A stretch of 9,760 nucleotides of DNA from the NCBI GenBank assembly GCA_902803185.1, contig CADCOV010000261.1, forward strand, positions 1 to 9,760. The letters run 5' to 3'. Origin of the DNA: an uncultured Eubacteriales bacterium (GTDB taxonomy: Bacteria > Bacillota > Clostridia > Peptostreptococcales > Anaerovoracaceae). The notes beneath the pieces are model-generated. The model was given only the letters and a program-made list of their open reading frames with translations, was not told the DNA's origin and ran no database searches. Position numbers and translations under genes: made by a program. This document shows, in pieces, positions 1-6,810 of this stretch (positions are counted from its first letter, which is position 1; each line of letters begins with the position of its first letter).

Positions 1-1556
1 ACCAGAGAGAAGAGGCTTTGAAAGCCACCCACTATAACGAATTCGCCTTCCCGGCAGGCATGCTGACGATCGACATGCTCTCCGACTCCGGCACCACCGC
101 CATGACCGACGTGCAGTGGTCCGCCTTGATGCTGGGCGACGAGTCCTACGGCCGGAACAAGGGCTACTACGTCCTGCTGGACGCCCTGCGGGACGTCTTT
201 GAGCGGGGCGACGACCAGAAGCGGGTCATCGATCTGGTCCGCACCGGATGCAGCGACGTGCAGACGATGATGGACGAGCTCTATCTCTGCGAGTACGAAG
301 GCGGCCTCTTCAACGGCGGCGCTGCCCAGATGGAACGGCCGAACACCTTCATCCTGCCGCAGGGCAGAGCGGCAGAGAGCGTCCTCTTCGAGCTGGTCCG
401 CAAGGTTCTGACCTCCCGGGAGCCGGGAAAGGTCTACACCATCCCCTCCAACGGCCACTTCGACACCACCGAGGGCAACATCAAGCAGATGGGCTCCGTC
501 CCGCGGAACCTCTACAACAAAGAGCTCCTCTGGGAGATCCCGGAGGACGGTTCCTACGAGAAAAACCCGTTCAAAGGCAACATGGACACCGAGAAACTCG
601 AGCAGCTCATCGAGGCCCTGGGTCCTGAGAACGTCCCGATGGTCTACACCACCATCACCAACAATACCGTCTGCGGCCAGCCGGTCTCCATGGCCAACCT
701 GCGGGAGTCCAGCCGCATCGCCCACAAGTACGGCATCCCTTTCATGCTGGACGCCGCCCGTTGGGCCGAGAACGCCTACTTCATCAAGATGAACGAGGAA
801 GGCTATCAGGACAAGTCCATCGCCGTCATCGCGAAGGAGATGTTCTCCTACTGCGACGGCTTCACCGCCTCCCTCAAGAAGGACGGCCACGCCAACATGG
901 GCGGCATCCTGGCCTTCCGGGACAAGGGCTACTTCTGGAAGAACTTCTCCGACTTCAACGAGGACGGCTCCGTCAAAACGGATATCGGCATCCTCCTCAA
1001 GGTAAAGCAGATCAGCTGCTACGGCAACGATTCCTACGGCGCCATGTCCGGCCGTGACATCATGGCCCTCGCCGCGGGACTATATGAGTGCCTGAACGTG
1101 GATTACCTCGACGCCCGGGTCAAGCAGTGCGAATACCTGGCCCAGGGCTTCTACAAGGCCGGCGTCAAGGGCGTCGTCTTGCCGGCGGGCGGCCACGGCG
1201 TCTACATCAACATGACCGAGTTCTTCGACGGCAAGAGAGAGCACGAGAAGTTCGCCGGCCAGGGCTTCAGCATCGAGCTGATCCGCCGCTACGGCATCCG
1301 CACCGCGGAGCTGGGCGACTACAGCATGGAGTACGACCTCAAGACGCCGGAGCAGCAGGAGGAGGTCTGCAACGTGGTCCGCTTCGCAGTCAACCGCAGC
1401 ATGTTCGGCAAGGAGCACATGGACTACGTCATCGCCGCGGTCAAAGCCCTCTACGAGGACAGGGAGAGTATCCCGAACGTCCGCATCACCATGGGCAGAG
1501 ACCTGCCGATGCGCCATTTCCACGCCTTCCTCGAGCCATATCCGAACGAAGACTGA
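1..1556 (+). CDS. tnaA: tryptophanase (L-tryptophan indole-lyase), 5'-truncated by window edge
   Basis: PLP-dependent beta-eliminating lyase that would split L-tryptophan into indole, pyruvate and ammonia in the cytoplasm. The frame is open from base 3 and reads QREEALKATHYNEF, which aligns with the YREEAI region about 30 residues into E. coli TnaA. The TTG at 18 is therefore not a start and about 25 residues lie upstream. Numbering from that TTG codon: LSDSGTTAMTD (21-31), PQGRAAE (114-120), LDAARWAENAYF (244-255; D245 and R248 match the PLP-ring Asp and phenolate-side Arg), KKDG with PLP lysine K288, conserved Arg R460 and the MRHF C-terminus. The residues that separate tryptophanase from tyrosine phenol-lyase are tryptophanase-like: D149 (Thr in TPL), L432 (Arg381 in TPL, Ile in TnaA) and H500 (Phe448 in TPL). 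A segment at about 62-107 is roughly 40 residues longer than in E. coli TnaA. No tnaC leader or permease gene lies within the window. The family is certain; indole production is inferred. Confidence 0.9.
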   Translation, partial: QREEALKATHYNEFAFPAGMLTIDMLSDSGTTAMTDVQWSALMLGDESYGRNKGYYVLLDALRDVFERGDDQKRVIDLVRTGCSDVQTMMDELYLCEYEGGLFNGGAAQMERPNTFILPQGRAAESVLFELVRKVLTSREPGKVYTIPSNGHFDTTEGNIKQMGSVPRNLYNKELLWEIPEDGSYEKNPFKGNMDTEKLEQLIEALGPENVPMVYTTITNNTVCGQPVSMANLRESSRIAHKYGIPFMLDAARWAENAYFIKMNEEGYQDKSIAVIAKEMFSYCDGFTASLKKDGHANMGGILAFRDKGYFWKNFSDFNEDGSVKTDIGILLKVKQISCYGNDSYGAMSGRDIMALAAGLYECLNVDYLDARVKQCEYLAQGFYKAGVKGVVLPAGGHGVYINMTEFFDGKREHEKFAGQGFSIELIRRYGIRTAELGDYSMEYDLKTPEQQEEVCNVVRFAVNRSMFGKEHMDYVIAAVKALYEDRESIPNVRITMGRDLPMRHFHAFLEPYPNED

Positions 1557-1588
1557 ACGCGGATCGCATAAAGCGCCCCACGACAAAA

Positions 1589-1618
1589 CCGCCCGGACCA
1601 AAGTCCGGGCGGCTTTTT
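1589..1618. terminator. bidirectional intrinsic terminator
   Basis: A perfect 10-bp stem (CCGCCCGGAC at 1589-1598 pairing with GTCCGGGCGG at 1603-1612) with a CAAA loop is followed by GC and five T (1614-1618) on the plus strand. On the minus strand the stem is followed by a run of four T (AAAA at 1585-1588). It sits between the stops of two convergent genes, tryptophanase and the aminotransferase, and can serve both, with the stronger T tract on the tryptophanase side. Confidence 0.92.
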
Positions 1619-1639
1619 GATGCATTCTTTGGGCGGCGC

Positions 1640-2788
1640 TTAGTCCGTCATTCTCTTCATATAGACGCCGGCGGCCCTTCCGCACTCCACGGAGACGCCC
1701 AGCTTGGCCAGGACCCGCTCGATCGCCGTCAGCGCCGTCACCATGTCGTAATCGTCCGCATTGCCCATGTGGCCGATCCGGAAGGCTTTGCCGGCGTATT
1801 CGCCCAGCGCGCCCGCCACGGTGACGCCTTCCTCGTACATGAGCTTCCTGAACTCGGCGTCGTTCACTCCCTCCATGTACAGGCAGTTGGTGAGGGTCGG
1901 CGCTTCGTGGCCCTTGGAGGCCGTGAGTGCAAAGCCCAGCTCCCTGAGGGCGGCCCGGAACGCGGCGCCCTGCTTCTCGTGGCGCACGTAGCGGTTCTCG
2001 ATGCCCTCTTCTTTGATCAGGCGCACCGCCTCCCGGAAGGCCCAGATCATGTTGACCGGCGGGGTCGCGAAGTACTTGGACGGATCGTGCATGATCGGGA
2101 TCCACTTCTCGTAGTCGCAGTAATACTCAGGGATCGTGCCCAGTGCAGCCCGACGGGCGAGGGATTTTTTGCCCGCCCAGAGGATGGCGAGGCCAGGCGC
2201 CACGCCGAAGGCCTTCTGGGAGGCGGTGAACAGGACGTCGATCTTCATCTCGTCCACGTAGGCCCTGGCGCCGGCCGTCGCGGCGACGCCGTCCACGATG
2301 TAGACGGTCTCCGGGGACTTCTCGGCAATCAGCTCGCCGATCTCCGCGATCGGCGCCAGCACCGCCGTGGAGGTGTCGACGTGGGAGACGGTCAGCGCGT
2401 CGTAGTGCTTCTCCGCCAGCTTCTTTTCGAACTCTTCCAGCGGCACGATCTCGCCCCAAGGAGCCTTCAGCACGTCGACATTGACGCCCTTGCGGCCTGC
2501 GATATCAGGGAAACGGTCACCGAAGGCGCCGTGGGAGATCACGAGCAGGTTGTCCCCCGCCTTCAGGTTGTTCGCGATGGACATCTCCATGGCCAGGCTG
2601 CCGGAGCCGGCGATGATGAAGACCTCGCCGTCCGTGCCGAGGAGCTCCTTTGCGCCCTCGATCGCCTCTTTGAATTCTTTCACAAAACCCGCATCACCGT
2701 GGGCGACGGTGTCCCGGCCCATCTCTCTCTTGATGCTCTCCACGACCGGGGTCGGTCCCGGAACCATAACAAGGTTCTTATTCAACAT
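1640..2788 (-). CDS. class V PLP-dependent aminotransferase (alanine-glyoxylate / serine-pyruvate type)
   Basis: A complete 382-residue fold-type I PLP enzyme, the usual length for alanine-glyoxylate, serine-pyruvate and ureidoglycine-glyoxylate aminotransferases. The N-terminal PGPTPV (10-15) is the family hallmark. GSGSLAME (61-68) is the phosphate-binding turn, HVDTSTAVLAP (136-146) is the variant of the usual HxETSTGVL segment (Glu to Asp, Gly to Ala), and D166 in VDGVA would hold the pyridine nitrogen. K192 in ASQKAFGVAPG is the Schiff-base lysine, and R337 in FRIGHMG is the likely carboxylate-binding Arg. The ATG start has GAAAGGA (2797-2803) 8 nt upstream. The gene is divergent from the GntR regulator, so it is a plausible regulatory target, and convergent with tryptophanase across a terminator. 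Amino donor and acceptor cannot be told from sequence: glyoxylate or pyruvate is likely as acceptor. A role in purine (PucG-like) catabolism is possible, but no other purine gene is visible. The protein is cytoplasmic, with no signal peptide or membrane segment. Confidence 0.9.
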   Translation of the reverse strand: MLNKNLVMVPGPTPVVESIKREMGRDTVAHGDAGFVKEFKEAIEGAKELLGTDGEVFIIAGSGSLAMEMSIANNLKAGDNLLVISHGAFGDRFPDIAGRKGVNVDVLKAPWGEIVPLEEFEKKLAEKHYDALTVSHVDTSTAVLAPIAEIGELIAEKSPETVYIVDGVAATAGARAYVDEMKIDVLFTASQKAFGVAPGLAILWAGKKSLARRAALGTIPEYYCDYEKWIPIMHDPSKYFATPPVNMIWAFREAVRLIKEEGIENRYVRHEKQGAAFRAALRELGFALTASKGHEAPTLTNCLYMEGVNDAEFRKLMYEEGVTVAGALGEYAGKAFRIGHMGNADDYDMVTALTAIERVLAKLGVSVECGRAAGVYMKRMTD

Positions 2789-2850
2789 TTCCGTTGTCCT
2801 TTCTTCACGCTTCGGCCGGCCCGTTCTGCGGCGGCCTTCCTTCCTGTTAT

Positions 2851-2880
2851 ATCTTACACTCGCGGACGTCCCTGTGTCTT
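2851..2880 (-). promoter_or_regulatory. weak candidate promoter for the aminotransferase
   Basis: On the minus strand, AAGACA (2880-2875, 4 of 6 to TTGACA) is followed after 18 bp by TAAGAT (2856-2851, 4 of 6), which overlaps TATAAC (2851-2846, 5 of 6). Neither pairing is strong, and TATAAC has no good -35 at 16-18 bp. The location is right, about 60 bases before the ATG in the divergent region. Treat it as a guess. Confidence 0.25.
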
Positions 2881-2904
2881 ATCCCGGTCATTCGCGCGAT
2901 TTCG

Positions 2905-2920
2905 GTCCTAAAATAAGGAC
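2905..2920. promoter_or_regulatory. candidate operator: 16-bp inverted repeat in divergent intergenic region
   Basis: GTCCT (2905-2909) and AGGAC (2916-2920) form a 5+5 bp inverted repeat around AAAATA. It lies between the divergent aminotransferase and GntR genes, 20 bp upstream of the GntR promoter -35 box and about 25 bp upstream of the weak minus-strand promoter. Dyads of this size beside a regulator gene are typical autoregulatory GntR sites. Binding by this regulator is inferred, and a 5-bp arm could occur by chance. Confidence 0.35.
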
Positions 2921-2939
2921 ATTTCTATTGGATGTTCTC

Positions 2940-2968
2940 TTTACCGCCGCAGCACCGCGTTGTATAAT
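2940..2968 (+). promoter_or_regulatory. sigma-A/sigma-70 type promoter of the GntR regulator
   Basis: TTTACC (2940-2945, 4 of 6 to TTGACA), a 17-bp spacer and a perfect TATAAT (2963-2968) in an AT-rich stretch. The predicted transcript start is near 2975, so the ATG at 2971 would be upstream of the mRNA. This supports the ATG at 3007 as the regulator start, giving a 5' UTR of about 30 nt. An 8-bp palindrome ATAATTAT (2974-2981) lies right at the expected start site and could be a second repressor contact. Confidence 0.7.
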
Positions 2969-3006
2969 ATATGATAATTATTCCATTTATTAACAAGCGA
3001 GGTCCC

Positions 3007-3735
3007 ATGAACGAGCAACTGGCCGCGGAACGGCGGCAGCTGGTAGAAAAACTGAAAAAGCAGAATCCCTTCCTTCCCCTTTACGAAGTGATCCACGCGG
3101 TCCTGCGGGAAGAGGTGATCACCTGCACTCTCGTCCCGGGCGCGGTTCTGAGAGAGGTCGATCTGGCGGAGTCCTTCGGGATCAGCCGAACGACCGTCCG
3201 CAACGCCCTCGACGCCCTGCGCGCCGACGGCTTCGCCGAACACGCCGGCCGCAGCATGCGGGTCACGCTCCTCACGCGCCTGATGCACGATCAGCTCCAT
3301 GACTTCCGCAAACGGCTTGATACGATCGCTGCGGAATTCGCGGCCCAGCGCCGCGGGAAGGCGGATATTGACACCCTGCAGCAGCTGCTCGACGCCTGCG
3401 CCAATGAGCAGGATCCGTTCCGTTTCCTGGCGGCGGACAGCCGTTTCCACCGCGGCATCTATGAGGCCGCCCACAACAGCTTCCTTCTGCAGTCCTATGC
3501 GCAGATCGAGCCGACCAGGAACCGCATCAACTATTTCGCGATCTACACCTTAGAGCAGGACGGCATGTGGGAGATGAGCCAGAGCAAGATCGACCGCATG
3601 AACAGAGAGCACGCGTCGATCCTGACCGCCATCATCTCCGGCGACGACGAGGAGGCCGCCCGGCTCGCGGACAAGCACGTCGCCTCCCAGCTCATCAGCT
3701 TCGACACCTACGAGAAGCTCTTCCTCGAGCAGTAG
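3007..3735 (+). CDS. GntR-family transcriptional regulator, FCD subfamily
   Basis: A 242-residue one-component regulator. The N-terminal winged helix-turn-helix spans about residues 22-88, with recognition region DLAESFGISRTTVRNALDAL (52-71), close to the family SRTPVREAL signature. The C-terminal all-helical FCD domain (about 92-230) shows the expected metal-site residues D144 and H148 (ADSRFHRGIYEAAHN), H202 (REHASIL) and H224 (ADKHV). FCD proteins usually bind small carboxylates (for example gluconate, lactate or amino-acid-derived acids) through that metal. The in-frame ATG at 2971 is rejected because it precedes the predicted transcript start. The ATG at 3007 follows GAGG (2999-3002) with a short 4-nt spacer. 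The gene is divergent from the aminotransferase and tail-to-tail with the hydrolase operon, so it probably controls its own promoter and one or both neighbours. The ligand cannot be named. Confidence 0.9.
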   Translation: MNEQLAAERRQLVEKLKKQNPFLPLYEVIHAVLREEVITCTLVPGAVLREVDLAESFGISRTTVRNALDALRADGFAEHAGRSMRVTLLTRLMHDQLHDFRKRLDTIAAEFAAQRRGKADIDTLQQLLDACANEQDPFRFLAADSRFHRGIYEAAHNSFLLQSYAQIEPTRNRINYFAIYTLEQDGMWEMSQSKIDRMNREHASILTAIISGDDEEAARLADKHVASQLISFDTYEKLFLEQ

Positions 3736-3744
3736 AGGCCTGCT

Positions 3745-4926
3745 TCATCCTGCCTGAGGATCCTCCCACAGTTTTCCCCGTACAAAGACAGCTTCCGGCC
3801 GCTGCCAAAGCACCTCTGCCCGGCAGCGCGGATCCTCCGCCAAAAGGACAAGGTCCGCGGACAATCCCTCCGCGACGGACCCTGTCTCTTTTTCTATGCC
3901 CAGAGTCTCCGCTCCGTACCGGGTGGCCATCAGCAGCGCATCGACCACGCTGACGCCGAGCAGCTCGATCCGCATCTGCAGCTCCAGCCCGTAGTTGTCG
4001 CCGAAGTGCTCCACCTGCACGTCCGTGCCCATCGGCATCTTGAGGCCCTTTTCGTAGGCGTAGCGCAGGCACGGGATCCCCGCCTCCAGAAGCGGTGCCA
4101 GCATCCGGTCCTTCGCCTCCTGGGTGCTGCCGGACAAAGCGACTCTCGGCGACAGGATCGCCAGCGTCGGTACGATCCGGATGTCGTCCCGGCCGGTCAG
4201 GCGGTGCACGTCCTCCTTCCGGATCTTCGTCGCGTGTTCGATGGTGTCGACCCCGCAGTCGATGCACATGGCGATCGCCTCCGCGTCGTGGGCGTGGACC
4301 GCCACCTTGCGATGGGCCCGGTGGGCCAGCCTGACGGCGGTCTCCAGCTCCTCAGGGAGCAGGTCCGGCGGATCGCCGACGGCGTAGAGCTTGACGAAGG
4401 CAGCCCCGCTGCCGATCTCCTCCCGGATGAGTCGGGTCAGCTCCTCGACGCCGGAAAAGTTCTTGACGAAGCAGTACGGGTCCGCCGGTACGGCCCGGGA
4501 AAGCGGCGTCAGGATCCGGCCGCCGGTCACGATCCGCGGCCCCTCCGCCAGGCCTTCCCCGATCATCTTTTTGACGGTCTGCGCCACATGCCGCGGCGCG
4601 CCCATGTCCCGGATCGTCGTGACGCCGTACCGCGGGTACAGCCGCGCGCTCTTCAGGGAATCGATCAGGAGCGTGTAGTCGTCAAGGCGCAGCACGCCGT
4701 TGTAATAGTCGTAATTCAGATGGGTGTGGCAGTCTATGAAGCCCGGTACCAGGGTGCGCCCCTCCGCCTCGAAGACCTCGGCGTCCTGAGGCAGGGCTTC
4801 CAGCGCCGCGCCGCTCTCGAAGATCTTCGCGATCCTGCCGTCCCGCAGCAGGACGTCCGCCCGCTCCGGCGCGCCGGCCTGGGACAGGGCCGGGATCAGC
4901 CGGCAGTTTCTGATCAGGATATCCAT
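3745..4926 (-). CDS. metal-dependent amidohydrolase (imidazolonepropionase/prolidase-like, COG1228 type)
   Basis: A 393-residue amidohydrolase-superfamily enzyme with a TIM-barrel and small beta-sandwich layout. Numbering from the ATG at 4926: the N-terminal sandwich strand MDILIRNCRLI; the HxH pair in DCHTHLN (H67, H69); K179 in FVKLYAVGD, the probable carboxylated bridging lysine; H211 in VAVHAHD; H231 in TIEHA; and D302 in MGTDV. This full ligand set predicts a binuclear metal site. Related enzymes cleave Xaa-Pro and other dipeptides, N-acyl amino acids, or cyclic amides; the substrate is not predictable here. A GTG at 4935 adds three residues but lies inside the Shine-Dalgarno sequence, so the ATG is preferred. 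It is the last gene of the minus-strand operon, 12 nt after the S9 peptidase stop. Only 9 nt separate its stop from the convergent regulator stop, with no terminator seen. The protein is cytoplasmic, with no signal peptide. Confidence 0.9.
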   Translation of the reverse strand: MDILIRNCRLIPALSQAGAPERADVLLRDGRIAKIFESGAALEALPQDAEVFEAEGRTLVPGFIDCHTHLNYDYYNGVLRLDDYTLLIDSLKSARLYPRYGVTTIRDMGAPRHVAQTVKKMIGEGLAEGPRIVTGGRILTPLSRAVPADPYCFVKNFSGVEELTRLIREEIGSGAAFVKLYAVGDPPDLLPEELETAVRLAHRAHRKVAVHAHDAEAIAMCIDCGVDTIEHATKIRKEDVHRLTGRDDIRIVPTLAILSPRVALSGSTQEAKDRMLAPLLEAGIPCLRYAYEKGLKMPMGTDVQVEHFGDNYGLELQMRIELLGVSVVDALLMATRYGAETLGIEKETGSVAEGLSADLVLLAEDPRCRAEVLWQRPEAVFVRGKLWEDPQAG

Positions 4927-4931
4927 CCTCT

Positions 4932-4940
4932 TCACCCCCT
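4932..4940 (-). promoter_or_regulatory. ribosome binding site that fixes the amidohydrolase start
   Basis: The minus strand reads AGGGGGTGA, one mismatch from the ideal AGGAGGTGA, starting within the TAG stop of the S9 peptidase. Its core ends 8 nt before the ATG at 4926. The upstream GTG (4935-4933) is part of this site and is therefore unlikely to be the start codon. Confidence 0.75.
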
Positions 4941-6810
4941 ATAGGTACTTTCGGAACCACTCCAGCATGGCTTCCATGTCGTGGACCAGCTGGGAGACCG
5001 CCCTTCCGCCGTGGCCGCAGCCCCGGTTCACCATGAGGCGGGACGGCACGCCCATCCGGCACAGCTCCGTGAAGAACTGCTCCGCCTGCTCCAGCGGGCA
5101 GCAGCGGTCGTTTTGATGCTGCATGAGGAGGATCGGCGTGCGGACGTTCCTCACATATTTCAGCGGGGACTGCTCCCACAGCTTCTCCGGGGCCGACCAC
5201 GGATCGCCGCCCACGCAGCCCTCCGTATAGCCGCTGTCGATGGCGGTGCCGAACATGGAGAACCAGTTGCTGATCCCCATGCGGGAGACCGCCGCCCGGA
5301 AGCGGTCCGTCTTCCCCACCGCCATGTTGCTCATATATCCGCCGTAGCTTTGTCCGGTGATCGCGATCCTTGCGGGATCGATGTCCGGGAAAGCCCCGCA
5401 GGCCGCGTCGGTGAAGGCCAGGATGTCTCTGAGATCCCGGCCGCCCATCTCGCCGGAGATGTCCGCGAACTCCCTGCCGTAGGAGGTGGAGCCCGTCGGA
5501 TTGCAGAGAATGACGAAATACCCTTCCCCGCAGAGCCACTGGTTGTCGTAATGGACGGACCGGCCGAAATACCCGTGAGGCCCGCCGTGGACGTTGACGA
5601 CCGCCGGATACTTCCTGCCCGGTTCATGACCGACCGGAGGCATGACCCATCCCTCGATGCAGTGGCCTTCATTTTCCGCCTCGAGCCGGGTACCCCGGGA
5701 CAGGCTGACGCCTTCCGTCAGCGCTTTGCCGTGGGCGGAAAGCTGCTGCAGCCCGCCGTCCTTCAGGAACCAGACCTCCGCCGGCTCCCATGGCCTGTAA
5801 CCGATCCACAGGATGCCCTCTTCGAGAGGCCCCAACGAGGTGACCGAGACCTCCCTGGTGTCCACCCGCTCGCCCTCTCCGCCGGCCTGCGCGCGGAACA
5901 GATGCTGCTCCGCCTGTTCGTTTCTGCAGTACCAGAACGCGTCACCTCGGACGGCGCCCAGTTGGAACTGCCAGTCCGCGTCCACGATCCGGACGTCGGC
6001 CGGATCCTCCTCCGAGATGGTGACCGCCCCGGTGTGGCCCATCGGCTCCCCTTTGAAGAAGACCGACAAAACGATCCGCCCGCCGAAGCGGTACATGGCG
6101 TGGATCTCGCCAAGGGCCTCCCAGATCAGCCGGCTCTCCCCGGCCTCATAGTCGTAGAAATAGAGGCCGCAGGTGCTCTCGTACCAGCGGGTGTACGGAT
6201 GGCCGGTATAGTAGAAGCCCCTGTCGGTCAGGAGCACGTCCCCGCTGAAATAGGTATCGTAGGTCTGCATCTCCTCCGCCGTGAGGCAGGTGAGCTCCTC
6301 TGCGGCGCTGTCATAGCGGTAGATCGCCCGGCGCACCCGGTTCACCTCGAACCCCCCGTCGGTGACGTAAGGGTATTCATCGTAGAAGGCCCACTTTTCG
6401 CCCTCCTCCGGGCTTTCGGCAGGTCGCTCCGCCCGCACCAGCCAGGCATCTCCGCCCAGCGGCGTGACCTTCGCCCCGGCAAGGGGGATGCGGAGATACG
6501 CCTCCGCCTCGCCGCCGTAGATCCCGATTCGGTAGAAGACCGTCTCCTCGCCGCCGCCCGCTTCCCGGCCGCTGGAAAAGAGGACCGTCTCGTCGTCGAG
6601 CCAGAGCGGGGAATGGTCGGAACCGCCGCCCGTCAGGCGCCTCACAGCGCCTTCACCCGGGTCGGCCAGCCAAAGATCCGTGCGATACCGGTCCTGTCCG
6701 GTGCTCATGCTGCGCACCGTGTAGACTGCCCTGAGGCCCGAGGGGCTTACCGTGAGTTGAGAAGGTTCCTGTACCAGGTCATATGCATTTCCCGAAAAAC
6801 CGCGTTTCAT
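4939..6810 (-). CDS. S9 family serine peptidase (prolyl oligopeptidase / acylaminoacyl-peptidase type)
   Basis: A 623-residue protein with an N-terminal beta-propeller-like region (about 1-380, WD/TolB-like repeats such as SPSGLRAVYTV, DLWLAD and SPLWLDDETVLF) and a C-terminal alpha/beta-hydrolase domain (about 385-623). The catalytic triad is visible: nucleophile S488 in TGQSYGGYM, acid D568 in QHQNDRCCP and H600 in GCGHGG. HGGPHG (408-413) supplies the oxyanion segment. Members clip short peptides, often releasing dipeptides or acylated residues; the propeller excludes large proteins. There is no signal peptide, so it probably works on peptides inside the cell. Its ATG overlaps the cupin stop as ATGA (6810-6807), with a G-rich AAGGGGGG (6827-6820) 9 nt upstream. 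The amidohydrolase follows 12 nt later, so a product handed from one hydrolase to the next is plausible. Exact specificity (Pro versus acyl versus other) is unresolved. Confidence 0.92.
   Translation of the reverse strand: MKRGFSGNAYDLVQEPSQLTVSPSGLRAVYTVRSMSTGQDRYRTDLWLADPGEGAVRRLTGGGSDHSPLWLDDETVLFSSGREAGGGEETVFYRIGIYGGEAEAYLRIPLAGAKVTPLGGDAWLVRAERPAESPEEGEKWAFYDEYPYVTDGGFEVNRVRRAIYRYDSAAEELTCLTAEEMQTYDTYFSGDVLLTDRGFYYTGHPYTRWYESTCGLYFYDYEAGESRLIWEALGEIHAMYRFGGRIVLSVFFKGEPMGHTGAVTISEEDPADVRIVDADWQFQLGAVRGDAFWYCRNEQAEQHLFRAQAGGEGERVDTREVSVTSLGPLEEGILWIGYRPWEPAEVWFLKDGGLQQLSAHGKALTEGVSLSRGTRLEAENEGHCIEGWVMPPVGHEPGRKYPAVVNVHGGPHGYFGRSVHYDNQWLCGEGYFVILCNPTGSTSYGREFADISGEMGGRDLRDILAFTDAACGAFPDIDPARIAITGQSYGGYMSNMAVGKTDRFRAAVSRMGISNWFSMFGTAIDSGYTEGCVGGDPWSAPEKLWEQSPLKYVRNVRTPILLMQHQNDRCCPLEQAEQFFTELCRMGVPSRLMVNRGCGHGGRAVSQLVHDMEAMLEWFRKYL

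Larger units (their letters stand above)
2789..3006. other. 218-base divergent intergenic control region
   Basis: The only gap over 100 bases in the window, noticeably more AT-rich than the genes from about 2906 onward. It holds the aminotransferase ribosome binding site (2797-2803), a weak minus-strand promoter (2851-2880), an inverted repeat (2905-2920), the GntR promoter (2940-2968), an 8-bp palindrome (2974-2981) and the GntR ribosome binding site (2999-3002). No riboswitch, leader ORF or attenuator is apparent. Confidence 0.7.

Noticed and set aside
18..20. TTG as start of the tryptophanase
   Set aside because: The frame continues upstream to base 3 with residues (QREEAL) that align to the interior of known tryptophanases; no ribosome binding site is present.
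1..1556. Tyrosine phenol-lyase as identity of the first gene
   Set aside because: The positions equivalent to TPL Thr124, Arg381 and Phe448 are Asp, Leu and His, as expected for tryptophanase.
1080..2105. A 341-codon minus-strand open frame spanning the terminator
   Set aside because: Out of frame with the aminotransferase and antisense to tryptophanase, and it crosses the bidirectional terminator.
1088..2911. A 607-codon plus-strand open frame
   Set aside because: It runs out of frame through the tryptophanase 3' end and antisense through the aminotransferase; Arg/Gly/His-rich low-information protein typical of GC-rich shadow frames.
2971..2973. ATG giving a 254-residue GntR protein
   Set aside because: Lies 3 bases after the TATAAT box, before the likely transcript start, and has no ribosome binding site; the extra residues are not typical of the family.
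3756..3765. GAGGATCCTC perfect palindrome near the amidohydrolase 3' end
   Set aside because: Within coding sequence, no loop and no T tract; chance palindrome rather than a terminator or operator.
4006..4944. A 312-codon plus-strand open frame
   Set aside because: Antisense shadow of the amidohydrolase, which has all metal ligands in place.
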